Assembly: GCF_003261055.1 (NCBI RefSeq)
Contig: NZ_CP030073.1
Coordinates: 6,944,001-7,008,000 of the forward strand
From: Streptomyces cadmiisoli
GTDB taxonomy: Bacteria; Actinomycetota; Actinomycetes; Streptomycetales; Streptomycetaceae
Reading direction: 5' to 3'
DNA length: 64,000 nt
Below the pieces are notes generated by a model, which worked only from the letters and a program-made list of their open reading frames with translations, did no database searches and was not told where the DNA came from. This document shows positions 8,486 to 17,057 of this stretch, in pieces. Position numbers and translations under genes: made by a program. Position 1 is the first letter of the stretch. Each line of letters starts with the position of its first letter.

Positions 8486-9433
8486 TCAGTCCGAGGCCCG
8501 GCTCGGACGGCCGGACCAGGCCGTCAGGGTCCGCTCACTGCAAAAGCGCCGGGCGTCCCCCGTGACCGGGTCGGTGAACTCCAGCTCCCGCGCGAGCAGT
8601 TGCAGCGGGTGCCGGAAGTCACCGGCCGGCACGGGGTCGGTCACCACCGGGTAGAGCGGATCGCCGAGGATCGGCACGCCCAGCGCGCTCATGTGCACCC
8701 GTAGCTGATGGGTCTGCCCGGTGCCGGGCACGAGCCGGTACCGGCCGAGGTCCGCACGGCGCTCGATCAGCTCGACGCGGCTCTCCGCGTTCGGCTCGCC
8801 GTCGACCTCGCGGGCGGTCAGTGTCCCGCGCTCCTTGACGATCCGGCTGCGCACCGTCCGGGGCAGGGCGAGCGCCGGGTCGTACGGGGCGATCGCCTCG
8901 TACTCCTTGCGCACCCGCCGGTCCCGGAACAGCGTCTGGTAGGCACCGCGTTCGTGCGGCCGTACGGTGAACAGCACCAGCCCGGCCGTGAGCCGGTCCA
9001 GCCGGTGTGCGGCGCCGAGTTCGGGGATGCCGAATTCGCGTCGGAGGCGGGCGAGCGCCGTCTCGGTGACATGGCTGCCGCGCGGGGTGGTGGCGAGGAA
9101 GTGCGGCTTGTCGACGACGACGATGTGCTCGTCGCGGTGCACCACCAGCAGCGGGAACGGCACCGGCACCTCCGGCGCGAGTTCGCGGTGGAACCACACG
9201 TACATCCCCGGCACGTACGCGGCCTGAGGCGCCACCGCCGCCCCGTCCGCCCCGACGACCAGTCCCGCCGCGACCATCCGGTCGACGACCCCGGCGCCCG
9301 CCCCGGAGAGCCGTTCCACCAGGTACTCGCGGACCGTGGCCCAGGGGCCCTCGGCGGGCAGCCGCACCCGCACGGGGTCCACCCCGTCGCGCTGCGGCAG
9401 CGGGGAGGGCGGGATCGGGGTCTTGCGTCTCAT
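8486..9433 (-). CDS. RluA-family RNA pseudouridine synthase
   Basis: A 315-residue cytoplasmic enzyme that isomerises uridine to pseudouridine in rRNA or tRNA. The catalytic motif HRLDRLTAGLVLF carries the nucleophilic Asp of the RluA family; further family blocks are VVDKPHFLATTPRG and the closing GQTHQLRVHMSALGVPILGDPLYP. The N-terminal part (about 1-100) is compatible with an S4-like or family-specific extension. I start at the ATG at 9433 (MRRKTPIPPSP), which is preceded by GCAGGCG; the frame is open 26 codons further but that part is not conserved in appearance. It converges on the P450 gene with only 2 bp between the stops. Target position in RNA cannot be told. Confidence 0.87.
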   Translation of the reverse strand: MRRKTPIPPSPLPQRDGVDPVRVRLPAEGPWATVREYLVERLSGAGAGVVDRMVAAGLVVGADGAAVAPQAAYVPGMYVWFHRELAPEVPVPFPLLVVHRDEHIVVVDKPHFLATTPRGSHVTETALARLRREFGIPELGAAHRLDRLTAGLVLFTVRPHERGAYQTLFRDRRVRKEYEAIAPYDPALALPRTVRSRIVKERGTLTAREVDGEPNAESRVELIERRADLGRYRLVPGTGQTHQLRVHMSALGVPILGDPLYPVVTDPVPAGDFRHPLQLLARELEFTDPVTGDARRFCSERTLTAWSGRPSRASD

Positions 9434-9490
9434 CGCCTGCAAGCGTACGAGGCGGTTTACGTCGGCGGGAAACCGCTGGTCGGGGAAGGC

Positions 9491-9527
9491 CGAAGCGGCG
9501 GCACCCGGCACGGGTGCCGCCGCTTCG
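9491..9527 (-). terminator. Perfect 17-bp stem-loop after the siderophore-interacting gene
   Basis: CGAAGCGGCGGCACCCG at 9491-9507, a three-base loop GCA, and its exact complement at 9511-9527. It lies 13 bp past the stop of the minus-strand gene at 9540 and just upstream of the pseudouridine synthase start, so it probably ends transcription of the former. No T-run follows, as is usual in Streptomyces. Confidence 0.85.
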
Positions 9528-9539
9528 CGCCGATTGTGG

Positions 9540-10388
9540 TCACGCGGCGGCCGCGTCGCCGCTCTCCTGCTCCGCCTCGATCCGGGCGTTCCACTCCCGC
9601 TTCGAGGCCTGCCAGCCGTCCTCGTTGTGGCCGAGCCGCCAGTAGCCGGAGATCGACAGGTCCTCGCGCGGGATGCCGTGGTCGACCCGCAGGAGCCGGC
9701 GAAGTTCCTTCACACAGGCCGCCTCGCCGTGCACGAACGCCTGCGCACGGCCCGCGGGGAACTCCAGCGCCCGGACCGCCTCGACGAGCGCCTCGCCCAC
9801 CGGACGGTCGCCGCGGTGCAGCCAGACGACCTCCACGTCGGAGTCGAACTTCTGCTCCTCCTCGGGGCCGGAGATCTCCACGAAGGCGCGGACCTCCGCA
9901 CCGTCGGGGAGCGACTCCAGGGATGCCGCGATGGCGGGCAGCGCGCTCTCGTCGCCGGCCAGCAGATGCCAGTCCGCGTCGGCCCGGGGGGCGTAGGCCC
10001 CGCCCGGGCCCATGAAGTGGATGATCTCGCCCGGCCGGGCGCGCATCGCCCAGGGTCCGGCCAGCCCCTGATCGCCGTGGAGCACGAAGTCCAGTGTCAG
10101 CTCGCGCAGTCGGGGGTCCCAGGCGCGCACCGTGTACGTCCGGGTGACCGGCCACTGCTCGCGCGGGAACTCGTCCCGGACGCGCTGCATGTCGAAGGGC
10201 TCGGGGTAGGTGACGCCGTGGGCGGGGAACACGAGCTTCACATAGTGATCCGTGCAGGTGTCCGCCACGAAATCGGCGAGACCGGAGCCGCCCAGGACCA
10301 CACGCTGCATGTGCGGAGTGAGGCGTTCGGTGCGCAGGACCTCAGCGTGGTGAGCCCTCCGCTGCTGCCGCGCCGGACGTTCTGCCAT
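9540..10388 (-). CDS. Siderophore-interacting protein (ViuB/SIP family flavin reductase)
   Basis: A 282-residue cytoplasmic NAD(P)H-dependent ferric-siderophore reductase of the SIP/ViuB family. The FAD-binding RTYTVR motif follows an N-terminal beta-barrel (MQRVVLGGSGLADF...DHYVKLVF); the C-terminal SIP domain includes LLAGDESALPAIAASLESLP and the GHNEDGW ending seen in this family. It releases iron from imported ferric siderophore by reduction. An iron box at 10413-10431, about 25 bp upstream of the ATG at 10388, predicts repression by DmdR/IdeR when iron is plentiful. Followed by a strong hairpin at 9491-9527; probably monocistronic. Confidence 0.92.
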   Translation of the reverse strand: MAERPARQQRRAHHAEVLRTERLTPHMQRVVLGGSGLADFVADTCTDHYVKLVFPAHGVTYPEPFDMQRVRDEFPREQWPVTRTYTVRAWDPRLRELTLDFVLHGDQGLAGPWAMRARPGEIIHFMGPGGAYAPRADADWHLLAGDESALPAIAASLESLPDGAEVRAFVEISGPEEEQKFDSDVEVVWLHRGDRPVGEALVEAVRALEFPAGRAQAFVHGEAACVKELRRLLRVDHGIPREDLSISGYWRLGHNEDGWQASKREWNARIEAEQESGDAAAA

Positions 10389-10412
10389 GACCGTCTCCCT
10401 GTTCCCGCGAGC

Positions 10413-10431
10413 TTAGGCTTACCTAACTTAG
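10413..10431 (-). promoter_or_regulatory. Iron box (DmdR1/IdeR-type operator)
   Basis: TTAGGCTTACCTAACTTAG on the plus strand. Read on the minus strand it agrees at 13 of 19 positions with the DmdR/IdeR consensus TTAGGTTAGGCTCACCTAA and keeps the TTAGG/CCTAA halves. It is the only A/T-rich patch in the 105-bp gap before the siderophore-interacting gene, so it probably overlaps that gene's promoter. Confidence 0.85.
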
Positions 10432-10493
10432 CACCTCCCTCCGGGGAAACACCTCTCCCTCGACGAGTTTATGGGCCTGAGTTGCCAGAATCG

Positions 10494-11426
10494 TCACGAT
10501 TCAAGCGTGGTCAGCAGGCGTTGCAGCGACCCGCCCAGTCCCCAGCGCTGCGCCAGCTCCGTCAGCGCCGACGGATCGCGCGGGGCGCGCGGCAGCGATG
10601 TGTCGACGTCGGGCAGCGGCACGTCCTGGGCCACCCGGACGACGGTCGGCGCCACCGCGAGATACGGCTGCGCCTCGGTCAGCCGCTTGCGCTGGGTCGG
10701 GGTGAGCCGGGCCGTCCGGTCGTCTACGGTGGCCAGGATCCCCGCCAGGTCGCCGAACTCGGCCAGCAGCTTGGCGGCCGTCTTCTCGCCGATGCCCGGC
10801 ACGCCGGGGAGCCCGTCGGAGGGGTCACCGCGCAGCAGGGCCAGATCCGCGTACCCGCTGCCGTCGACGCCGTACTTCTCGCGCAGCACCGACTCGTCCG
10901 TGAGCTGAAGGGTGCCCACGCCCTTGAGCGGGTACAGCACGCGCACGCCGCGGGCGTCGTCCACCAGTTGGTACAGGTCACGGTCGCCGGTGACGATGTC
11001 GACCGGGCCGGTCGACCGGGCGGTGAAGGTGCCGATGACGTCGTCCGCCTCGTACCCCGCGACACCGACGCGCGCGATGCCCACCGCGTCCAGCACCGAC
11101 TCGATGACCGGCACCTGCGGTGACAGCGTGTCCGGCACGACCTCCTCGTCCGGGGCGGCCTCGTGCTCCTCGGCGACACGGTGTGCCTTGTACGACGGGA
11201 TCAGGTCGACCCGCCACTGCGGCCGCCAGTCGGCGTCCATGCAGGCGACGAGGTGGTCGGGCCGGTGGTCCCGGACGAGTCGGTCGATGAATTCCAGCAG
11301 GCCGCGCACGGCGTTCACCGGTGTGCCGTCCGGGGCCTTCACGGACTCGGGGACGCCGAAGTAGGCGCGGAAGTAGAGCGAGGCGGTGTCGAGGAGCATC
11401 AGTCGTCCGGTCACGCCTCGCATCAT
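10494..11426 (-). CDS. 5'-3' exonuclease / flap-endonuclease-like protein
   Basis: A 310-residue stand-alone homologue of the DNA polymerase I 5'-nuclease domain. The N-terminus has LLDTASLYFRAYFG, then VACMDADWRPQWR and YEADDVIGT and DIVTGDRDLYQLV, which carry the metal-binding acidic residues; the helix-hairpin-helix (H3TH) is GLPGVPGIGEKTAAKLL. It should cut 5' flaps or degrade RNA primers from DNA in a metal-dependent way, as a supplement to PolA. Two adjacent ATG codons (11426 and 11423) could start it. It is transcribed divergently from the betaine transporter and lies upstream of the siderophore gene in the same direction, but an intervening iron box argues for separate transcription. 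Confidence 0.88.
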   Translation of the reverse strand: MMRGVTGRLMLLDTASLYFRAYFGVPESVKAPDGTPVNAVRGLLEFIDRLVRDHRPDHLVACMDADWRPQWRVDLIPSYKAHRVAEEHEAAPDEEVVPDTLSPQVPVIESVLDAVGIARVGVAGYEADDVIGTFTARSTGPVDIVTGDRDLYQLVDDARGVRVLYPLKGVGTLQLTDESVLREKYGVDGSGYADLALLRGDPSDGLPGVPGIGEKTAAKLLAEFGDLAGILATVDDRTARLTPTQRKRLTEAQPYLAVAPTVVRVAQDVPLPDVDTSLPRAPRDPSALTELAQRWGLGGSLQRLLTTLES

Positions 11427-11616
11427 GCCGTACGCCTCCGACAGTCACCCGGAGGCGATCCGGCGGCGGCGGCGCGGGGCCCGTCTGTGAGCTGGGCCAC
11501 TTGTGAGTTTGTGCGCGGGAAGCCAGGGCAGGCGCGGCTTCGGAGCGACGCCGGTCGCACCGTGAACAGCCGGCCGGCGCATCGCTCCATCCCAGCCTTC
11601 GAGACAAGAGGTACGT

Positions 11617-12705
11617 GTGTCAGCCAGGCTTGAGGCCGAGCATCTGTACAAGGTGTTCGGCAGACGACCGGACGAGGCAGTGGACAGGCTCCGCGGCGGG
11701 GCGGACAGGGAGGAGCTGCGGGCCGACGGCACCACCGCGGCGGTGATCGACGCCTCCTTCACCGTGGAGCCGGGCGAGATCTTCGTTGTCATGGGCCTGT
11801 CCGGATCCGGCAAGTCCACGCTGCTGCGCATGCTCAACGGGCTGCTGGAGCCGACCGCGGGAACGGTCGGCTTCGACGGCCAGGACCTGACGGCGCTCTC
11901 CGACCGGGAGCTGCGCGAGGTCCGCGCCAAGAAGATCAGCATGGTCTTCCAGCACTTCGCGCTGTTCCCGCACCGCAGCGTCCTGGAGAACGCCGCCTAC
12001 GGCCTCGCCGTGCAGGGCGTGCCCCGCGCCGAGCGCGAGCGCCGCGCCACCGAGGCGCTGGCGCTGTGCGGTCTGGCCGGCTGGGAGAAGTCCTGGCCCG
12101 ACGAGCTGTCCGGCGGTATGCAGCAGCGCGTCGGCCTCGCCCGTGCCCTGGCCACGGACGCCGACCTGCTGCTGATGGACGAGTCCTTCAGCGCCCTCGA
12201 CCCGCTGATCCGCCGCGACATGCAGGACCAGCTGCTCGAACTCCAGCGGAGCCTGAAGAAGACGATCGTCTTCATCACCCACGACCTGAACGAGGCCATG
12301 CGGCTGGGCGACCGGATCGCCGTGATGCGCGACGGCCGGATCGTGCAGACCGGCAGCGCCGAGGACATCCTGCTGCGCCCCGCCAACGACTACGTCGCCT
12401 CCTTCATCCAGGACGTCGACCGCTCCCGCGTCCTGACGGCGGGCGCCGTCATGGACCGCGAGGTGCGCGGCGACGAGGCGGACTGCGCCTGCGAGACCGC
12501 CACGCCCGACACGCCGTTCCACGACCTGTGCGCCCTCAGCGCCCGCCTCCCGCACCCGGTCGCGGTGCTCGACGCCGAACGCGAACTGGTCGGGGTCGTG
12601 CCCCGGCAGCGGCTCGTGGGGTTCCTCGGCGAGGAGACGGGCACGCCGCAGCCGTGCGACTCCCCGCGCGACAAGGGCGGAGAGAAGGTGACCGCCCGTG
12701 CCTAG
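11617..12705 (+). CDS. opuAA: Glycine betaine/proline ABC transporter ATP-binding protein
   Basis: A 362-residue ATPase of the OpuAA/ProV type, the motor of an osmoprotectant importer. The Walker A is GLSGSGKST, the signature ELSGGMQQRVGLARAL, and the Walker B LLLMDESFSALD. The N-terminal LYKVFGRRPDEAVDRLRGG leader is typical of the family, and the C-terminus has only one short CBS-like stretch (HPVAVLDAERELVGVV) instead of the usual two CBS repeats, so the ionic-strength sensor looks reduced. GTG start at 11617 with AAGAGG in front. It overlaps the permease gene by 8 bp, so both are made from one message. Confidence 0.93.
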   Translation: MSARLEAEHLYKVFGRRPDEAVDRLRGGADREELRADGTTAAVIDASFTVEPGEIFVVMGLSGSGKSTLLRMLNGLLEPTAGTVGFDGQDLTALSDRELREVRAKKISMVFQHFALFPHRSVLENAAYGLAVQGVPRAERERRATEALALCGLAGWEKSWPDELSGGMQQRVGLARALATDADLLLMDESFSALDPLIRRDMQDQLLELQRSLKKTIVFITHDLNEAMRLGDRIAVMRDGRIVQTGSAEDILLRPANDYVASFIQDVDRSRVLTAGAVMDREVRGDEADCACETATPDTPFHDLCALSARLPHPVAVLDAERELVGVVPRQRLVGFLGEETGTPQPCDSPRDKGGEKVTARA

Positions 12706-15310
12706 GATCGAGCTCGGCAACTGGGTCAACGACGTCGTCGACTGGCTCACCCGGCACATGGGCTGGCTGTTCGACTTCTTCCAGACCGTCTTCGTCGGCA
12801 TCTACGACGGCATCAACGCCGTCCTCCAGGCGCCCGAACCGTTGCTGCTGGCGGGCATCCTCGCGGTGATCGCGTTCTGGCTGCGCGGTGCGACCGCCGG
12901 TGTCCTCGCCTTCGCCGGCTTCGCGTTCATCGACTCCCTCGGACTGTGGGAGAACGCGATGGTGACCCTGGCGCTGGTCCTCGTCGCCACCTTCGTGGCG
13001 CTGGTGATCTCGGTCCCGGTCGGCATCTGGGCCGCCCGCTCCGCCCGGGTCAGCGCGCTGGTGCGTCCCGTGCTGGACTTCATGCAGACGCTGCCCGCGA
13101 TGATCTACCTCATCCCGGCGATCCTGTTCTTCGGCACCGGCGCCCCCGCGGGCATCGTCGCCACTCTGATCTTCGCGCTCGCGCCCGGTGTGCGCCTGAC
13201 CGAGCTGGGCATCCGGCAGGTCGACAAGGAGCTGGTGGAGGCCGCCGACGCGTTCGGCACCACGCCCCGCGACACCCTGCTGAGGGTCCAGCTGCCGCTA
13301 GCCCTGCCCACCGTGATGGCCGGCGTCAACCAGGTCATCATGCTCGGCCTGTCGATGGCCGCCATCGCCGGCATGGTCGGCACCGGCGGCCTCGGCGGTG
13401 ACGTCAACGAGGCGATCGGCCAGCTGAACGTAGGCCTCGGCTCCGAGGCCGGTGTCGCGATCGTGATCCTCGCGATCTACCTCGACCGGATGACCAGCGC
13501 CCTCGGCACGCAGGTCTCGCCGCTCGGCCGGCGCGCCGCCGCCAAGGCGCGGGCCGCCGAGGGCCTGCGGATTTGGACCTACCGTCCCCGGCCCACCGTC
13601 GCGGTGATCGGCGTGGTCGTGCTCGCGCTCGTCGCGGGCGGCATGGGAATGTTCGGCGGCGGCCAGGAGTCCGATACGGTCGCCGACAGCCGCAACGTCG
13701 GCCAGGGCAAGAAGGTCAGCATCGGCTACATCCCCTGGGACGAGGGCGTCGCCTCCACCTTCCTGTGGAAGGAGATCCTGGAGCGGCGCGGATTCGAGGT
13801 GGAGGCCAAGCAGTTCGAGGCCGGACCGCTGTACACCTCGCTCGCCCAGGGCGACATCGACTTCCAGACGGACGCCTGGCTGCCCACCACCCACGCCGAC
13901 TACTGGAAGAAGTACGGCGAGCGGCTGGACGACCTCGGCGCCTGGTACGACAAGACGTCCCTGGAGCTGACCGTCCCGAGCTACATGAAGGACATCGACT
14001 CCCTGGCCGACCTCAAGGGCCGTGCCGACGAGTTCGGCGGCAGGATCACGGGCATCGAGTCCGGCGCGGGGATGATGGCCCTCCTCAAGAACAAGGTCCT
14101 CGAGGAGTACGGCCTGGAGGGCGAGTACGAGGTCGTCGACAGCTCCACGCCCGCGATGCTGGCCGAGCTCAAGCGCGCCTACGCCGACCGGAAGCCCATC
14201 GTGGTCACCCTGTGGTCGCCGCACTGGGCGTACAGCGACTACGACCTGAAGAAGCTCGAGGACCCCGAGGGCGCCTGGGGCCAGGGCGACGGCGTGCACA
14301 CGCTGTCCCGCAAGGGCTTCGCGGACGACAACCCGGTCGTCGGCAAGTGGCTGAAGGACTTCAGGATGAGCGAGAAGCAGCTCACCGGTCTGGAGGCCGA
14401 GATCAACAAGGCGGGCAAGGGCGAGCAGCAGGACGCCGCCCGCGCCTGGCTGGAGCAGAACCCGGGCCTCGTGGACGAGCTCGCCCCGATCGAGGGCTCC
14501 GGCACCGCTCCCGCCGAGGCGAAGCGCCCGCTGGACGTGGCCTGGTTCCCCTGGGACGAGGACATCGCCGTCACCTACCTGTGGAAGAACGTGCTGGAGC
14601 GGCGCGGCTACCGGCTGAACCTGAAGCAGATGGACGTCGGCCCGGTCTACACCGGACTGGCCTCCGGCGACCTCGACCTCAACTTCGACGCCTGGCTGCC
14701 GCACGCCCAGAAGAACTACTGGGACCAGCACAAGGACAAGCTCAACGACCTGGGCACCTGGTACGAGCCGACCTCACTGGAGATCGCCGTCCCGTCCTAC
14801 GTCAAGGGCGTCGACTCGCTGGCGGACCTCAAGGGCAAGGCCGACCTGTTCGACGGCAGGATCATCGGCATCGAACCCGGCACCGGCGAGATGAACCTCC
14901 TGAAGACGAAGGTCCTGCCCGGGTACGGCCTGGACGGCGAGTACGAGGTCGTCGACGGCTCCACCCCGGCCATGCTGGCCGAGCTGAAGCGCGCGTACGC
15001 GAAGAAGGAGCCGATCGCCGTCACGCTGTGGACGCCGCACTGGGCCTACAGCGAGTACGAGCTGACCAAGCTGAAGGACCCGCGGAAGCACTTCGGCGAG
15101 GGCAACACCATCCGCACCATCTCCAGCGAGAAGTTCCCCGAGCAGTACCCGCGGCTGACGAAGTGGATCAAGGACTTCAGGATGAGCGAGGACGAGCTCG
15201 GCAGCCTGGAGCAGGAGATCAAGGACCGCGGGCAGGGCCGGGAGGAGGAGGCGGTCGCCGCCTGGCTGGAGGAGCACCCCGACCTGGTGGGCCGTATGAC
15301 GCCCGGGTGA
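12698..15310 (+). CDS. opuABC: Betaine ABC transporter permease fused to two tandem substrate-binding domains
   Basis: An 870-residue fusion. Residues about 1-285 form the OpuAB permease with several membrane segments and the EAA loop (EAADAFGTTPRDTLLRVQLP, about 177-197). A further membrane segment (VAVIGVVVLALVAGGMGMFG, about 300-320) carries the chain outside. Two homologous OpuAC-type binding domains follow, at about 335-595 and 610-870; both contain the sequence STPAMLAELKRAYA, a W.PHWAYS motif and a KDFRMSE block. Fused permease-binding proteins are known in Gram-positive OpuA, but usually with one binding domain; two raise local substrate capture. Substrate is probably glycine betaine or a relative. 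GTG start at 12698. A large hairpin follows. Confidence 0.92.
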   Translation: MPRIELGNWVNDVVDWLTRHMGWLFDFFQTVFVGIYDGINAVLQAPEPLLLAGILAVIAFWLRGATAGVLAFAGFAFIDSLGLWENAMVTLALVLVATFVALVISVPVGIWAARSARVSALVRPVLDFMQTLPAMIYLIPAILFFGTGAPAGIVATLIFALAPGVRLTELGIRQVDKELVEAADAFGTTPRDTLLRVQLPLALPTVMAGVNQVIMLGLSMAAIAGMVGTGGLGGDVNEAIGQLNVGLGSEAGVAIVILAIYLDRMTSALGTQVSPLGRRAAAKARAAEGLRIWTYRPRPTVAVIGVVVLALVAGGMGMFGGGQESDTVADSRNVGQGKKVSIGYIPWDEGVASTFLWKEILERRGFEVEAKQFEAGPLYTSLAQGDIDFQTDAWLPTTHADYWKKYGERLDDLGAWYDKTSLELTVPSYMKDIDSLADLKGRADEFGGRITGIESGAGMMALLKNKVLEEYGLEGEYEVVDSSTPAMLAELKRAYADRKPIVVTLWSPHWAYSDYDLKKLEDPEGAWGQGDGVHTLSRKGFADDNPVVGKWLKDFRMSEKQLTGLEAEINKAGKGEQQDAARAWLEQNPGLVDELAPIEGSGTAPAEAKRPLDVAWFPWDEDIAVTYLWKNVLERRGYRLNLKQMDVGPVYTGLASGDLDLNFDAWLPHAQKNYWDQHKDKLNDLGTWYEPTSLEIAVPSYVKGVDSLADLKGKADLFDGRIIGIEPGTGEMNLLKTKVLPGYGLDGEYEVVDGSTPAMLAELKRAYAKKEPIAVTLWTPHWAYSEYELTKLKDPRKHFGEGNTIRTISSEKFPEQYPRLTKWIKDFRMSEDELGSLEQEIKDRGQGREEEAVAAWLEEHPDLVGRMTPG

Positions 15311-15366
15311 CCGCGTCCCCCTGACGGGCGCTCCCGGCCGACCTGACCGGCCGGGTGCGCCCTGCC

Positions 15367-15419
15367 CGAGGGGTGGGCTTCTCCGCACTTCCCATCTGTG
15401 CGGTGAGGCCCACCCCTCG
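15367..15419 (+). terminator. Stem-loop terminator after the betaine transporter operon
   Basis: Outer arms CGAGGGGTGGGC (15367-15378) and GCCCACCCCTCG (15408-15419) pair perfectly; an inner CCGCAC/GTGCGG stem (15383-15388 with 15398-15403) extends it. It begins 57 bp after the opuABC stop. Confidence 0.85.
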
Positions 15420-15771
15420 TGGTGTGTCCGGCACCCGCCGACGGGCACGAGAAGGATCCGGCCAACCACGCAGAGCTACGCCATGCCCGGAGCCTCGGCC
15501 GGCCGACGGGCCCGTACTGGCGGGCTTGGCGAGAAGACCAGGCGTGCCGTGTGAGTTGATGGGAACAGGACACCCGGGGAACGAGGGCCGTACGGTCCGG
15601 ATCGGTGGCGGAAACTGGCGGGTCGTGGGCCACGCGGTGTGACAGCGATGTGACGGGCGCATGAAACGGTTTGCCGAACATGCGTAGGGTGCAGAGAACT
15701 CATCAGAACGAAGTGCGCCCGCCCGGCGGCGCACGAGGAGCGTGCGGCGAGCGAAGGAGGGAGCCGGAGCG
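15420..15771. other. 352-bp noncoding gap before the Xre-cupin gene
   Basis: I see no gene, RNA structure or repeat that I can defend here. The last 120 bp, from about 15650, is less G/C-rich (TGAAACGGTTTGCCGAACAT) and probably contains the promoter of the Xre-cupin gene. Confidence 0.5.
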
Positions 15772-16338
15772 ATGGGCGACCACAAGGAGCAGCCCCTCCG
15801 GGTGGGCGCGGCCGTGCGGCGGCGGCGTCGCGCGCTGGAGCTCACCCTTGCCGTCGTGGCCGAACGCAGCGGCCTGTCGGTTCCCTTCCTGAGCCAGGTG
15901 GAGAACGACCGGGCCCGCCCCAGCCAGAGCTCCCTGGAGAAGGTCGCCGACGCCCTGCGCACCACCGCCGTCGAGCTCCTCGCCGCCGCCGACCCGGCGT
16001 GCAGTGTCGACGTGGTGCGGTGCGAGACCACCGACCTCACGCCCGAACCGCAGATGCGCTCCCTGGTGCGAGGGCACCACCAGATGCACGCGTCGGAGTT
16101 CACCGGCGACCATGACGCGGGCCGTGAATTCCAGTACCGCAACGACCAGTTGATGTACGTCGCGGACGGCGCGGTGGAGATAGAGGCGGAGGGCCGCGCC
16201 TACCGCCTGGGCCGCGGCGACACGCTGTACCTCACCGGGGGAGTGCGCCACCGCTGGCGGGCCGCCGAGCCGGAGACGCGGGTACTCGTCGTCGCCGTCG
16301 CGGAGCACATCGAGGCCGTGCAGGACCGGCCCCGGTAG
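15772..16338 (+). CDS. Xre-family regulator with C-terminal cupin domain
   Basis: A 188-residue DNA-binding regulator. Residues about 10-65 are an Xre helix-turn-helix (LRVGAAVRRRRRALELTL, then SGLSVPFLSQVENDRARPS); residues about 110-185 form a cupin beta-barrel (EFQYRNDQLMYVADGAVEIE and LGRGDTLYLTGGVRHRW) with candidate metal or effector-binding histidines. Such proteins control small-molecule metabolism in response to a ligand bound by the cupin. The ATG at 15772 is preceded by GGAGGGAGCC; a 10-codon upstream extension in frame is less likely. Its last base is the first base of the next gene, so the two are co-translated. Confidence 0.88.
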   Translation: MGDHKEQPLRVGAAVRRRRRALELTLAVVAERSGLSVPFLSQVENDRARPSQSSLEKVADALRTTAVELLAAADPACSVDVVRCETTDLTPEPQMRSLVRGHHQMHASEFTGDHDAGREFQYRNDQLMYVADGAVEIEAEGRAYRLGRGDTLYLTGGVRHRWRAAEPETRVLVVAVAEHIEAVQDRPR

Positions 16339-17057
16339 TGCGGGTCGTCTCGCTGGTGCCGTCGCTCACCGAGGCGGTGGCGGTCTCGGCGCCCGGCGCC
16401 CTGGTCGGCGCCACGGACTGGTGCACCCGTCCGGCGGATCTGGACGTCGTCAGAATCGGCGGCACCAAGAACCCGCGGATCGAGCGGATCCTGGCACTCG
16501 GCCCCGACCTGGTGATCGCCAACGAGGAGGAGAACCGCGCCCCCGACGTGGACGCCCTGCGCGCGGCCGGTGCCGAGGTGCTGGTGACCGAGGTGCGCGA
16601 CGTTCCGCAGGCCTTCCGCGAACTGGCACGGGTGCTGGAGGCCTGCGGGGTCGGCACCCGGCCGGCGTGGCTGACGGAGGCGGAGGCGGCCTGGTCCCGG
16701 CTCCCGGCCGCGCGCTCCCGCGCCACGGCCGTCGTACCGATCTGGCGCAGGCCGTGGATGGTGCTGGGCCGCGACACCTTCGCGGGCGACGTGCTGTCCC
16801 GGCTCGGCGTCGACCATCTGTACGCGGGCCACCCGGACCGCTATCCCCGCATCCCGGTGGACGACCTGCGGGCGGCCGCCCCGGATCTGGTGGTGCTGCC
16901 GGACGAGCCCTACCGGTTCACCGCCGACGACGGTCCGGAGGCCTTCCCCGGGCTGCCGTGCGCACTCGTCAGCGGGCGGTACCTCACCTGGTACGGGCCG
17001 TCCCTGGCGGCGGCGCCACGGGTGCTGGGCGAGGCGCTGCGAGCAGCGCTCCGCTGA
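16338..17057 (+). CDS. Cytosolic BtuF-like helical-backbone metal receptor protein
   Basis: A 239-residue protein with the fold of periplasmic cobalamin/ferric-chelate binding proteins (BtuF): RVVSLVPSLTEAV, a GGTKNPRIERILALGPDLVIA block and the second lobe VVLPDEPYRF. It has no signal peptide or lipobox, so it would stay in the cytoplasm, unlike the transport receptors. Stand-alone forms of this kind are annotated as cobalamin-binding proteins but have no settled function. GTG start at 16338 overlaps the Xre-cupin stop by 1 bp, which suggests a shared ligand-responsive task. Its 3' end overlaps the convergent TDT gene by 74 bp. Other starts further in are possible. Confidence 0.8.
   Translation: MRVVSLVPSLTEAVAVSAPGALVGATDWCTRPADLDVVRIGGTKNPRIERILALGPDLVIANEEENRAPDVDALRAAGAEVLVTEVRDVPQAFRELARVLEACGVGTRPAWLTEAEAAWSRLPAARSRATAVVPIWRRPWMVLGRDTFAGDVLSRLGVDHLYAGHPDRYPRIPVDDLRAAAPDLVVLPDEPYRFTADDGPEAFPGLPCALVSGRYLTWYGPSLAAAPRVLGEALRAALR

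Noticed and set aside
11427..11616. Riboswitch before the betaine transporter
   Set aside because: The 190-bp gap lacks a c-di-AMP or other known riboswitch core, and no stable structure is obvious.
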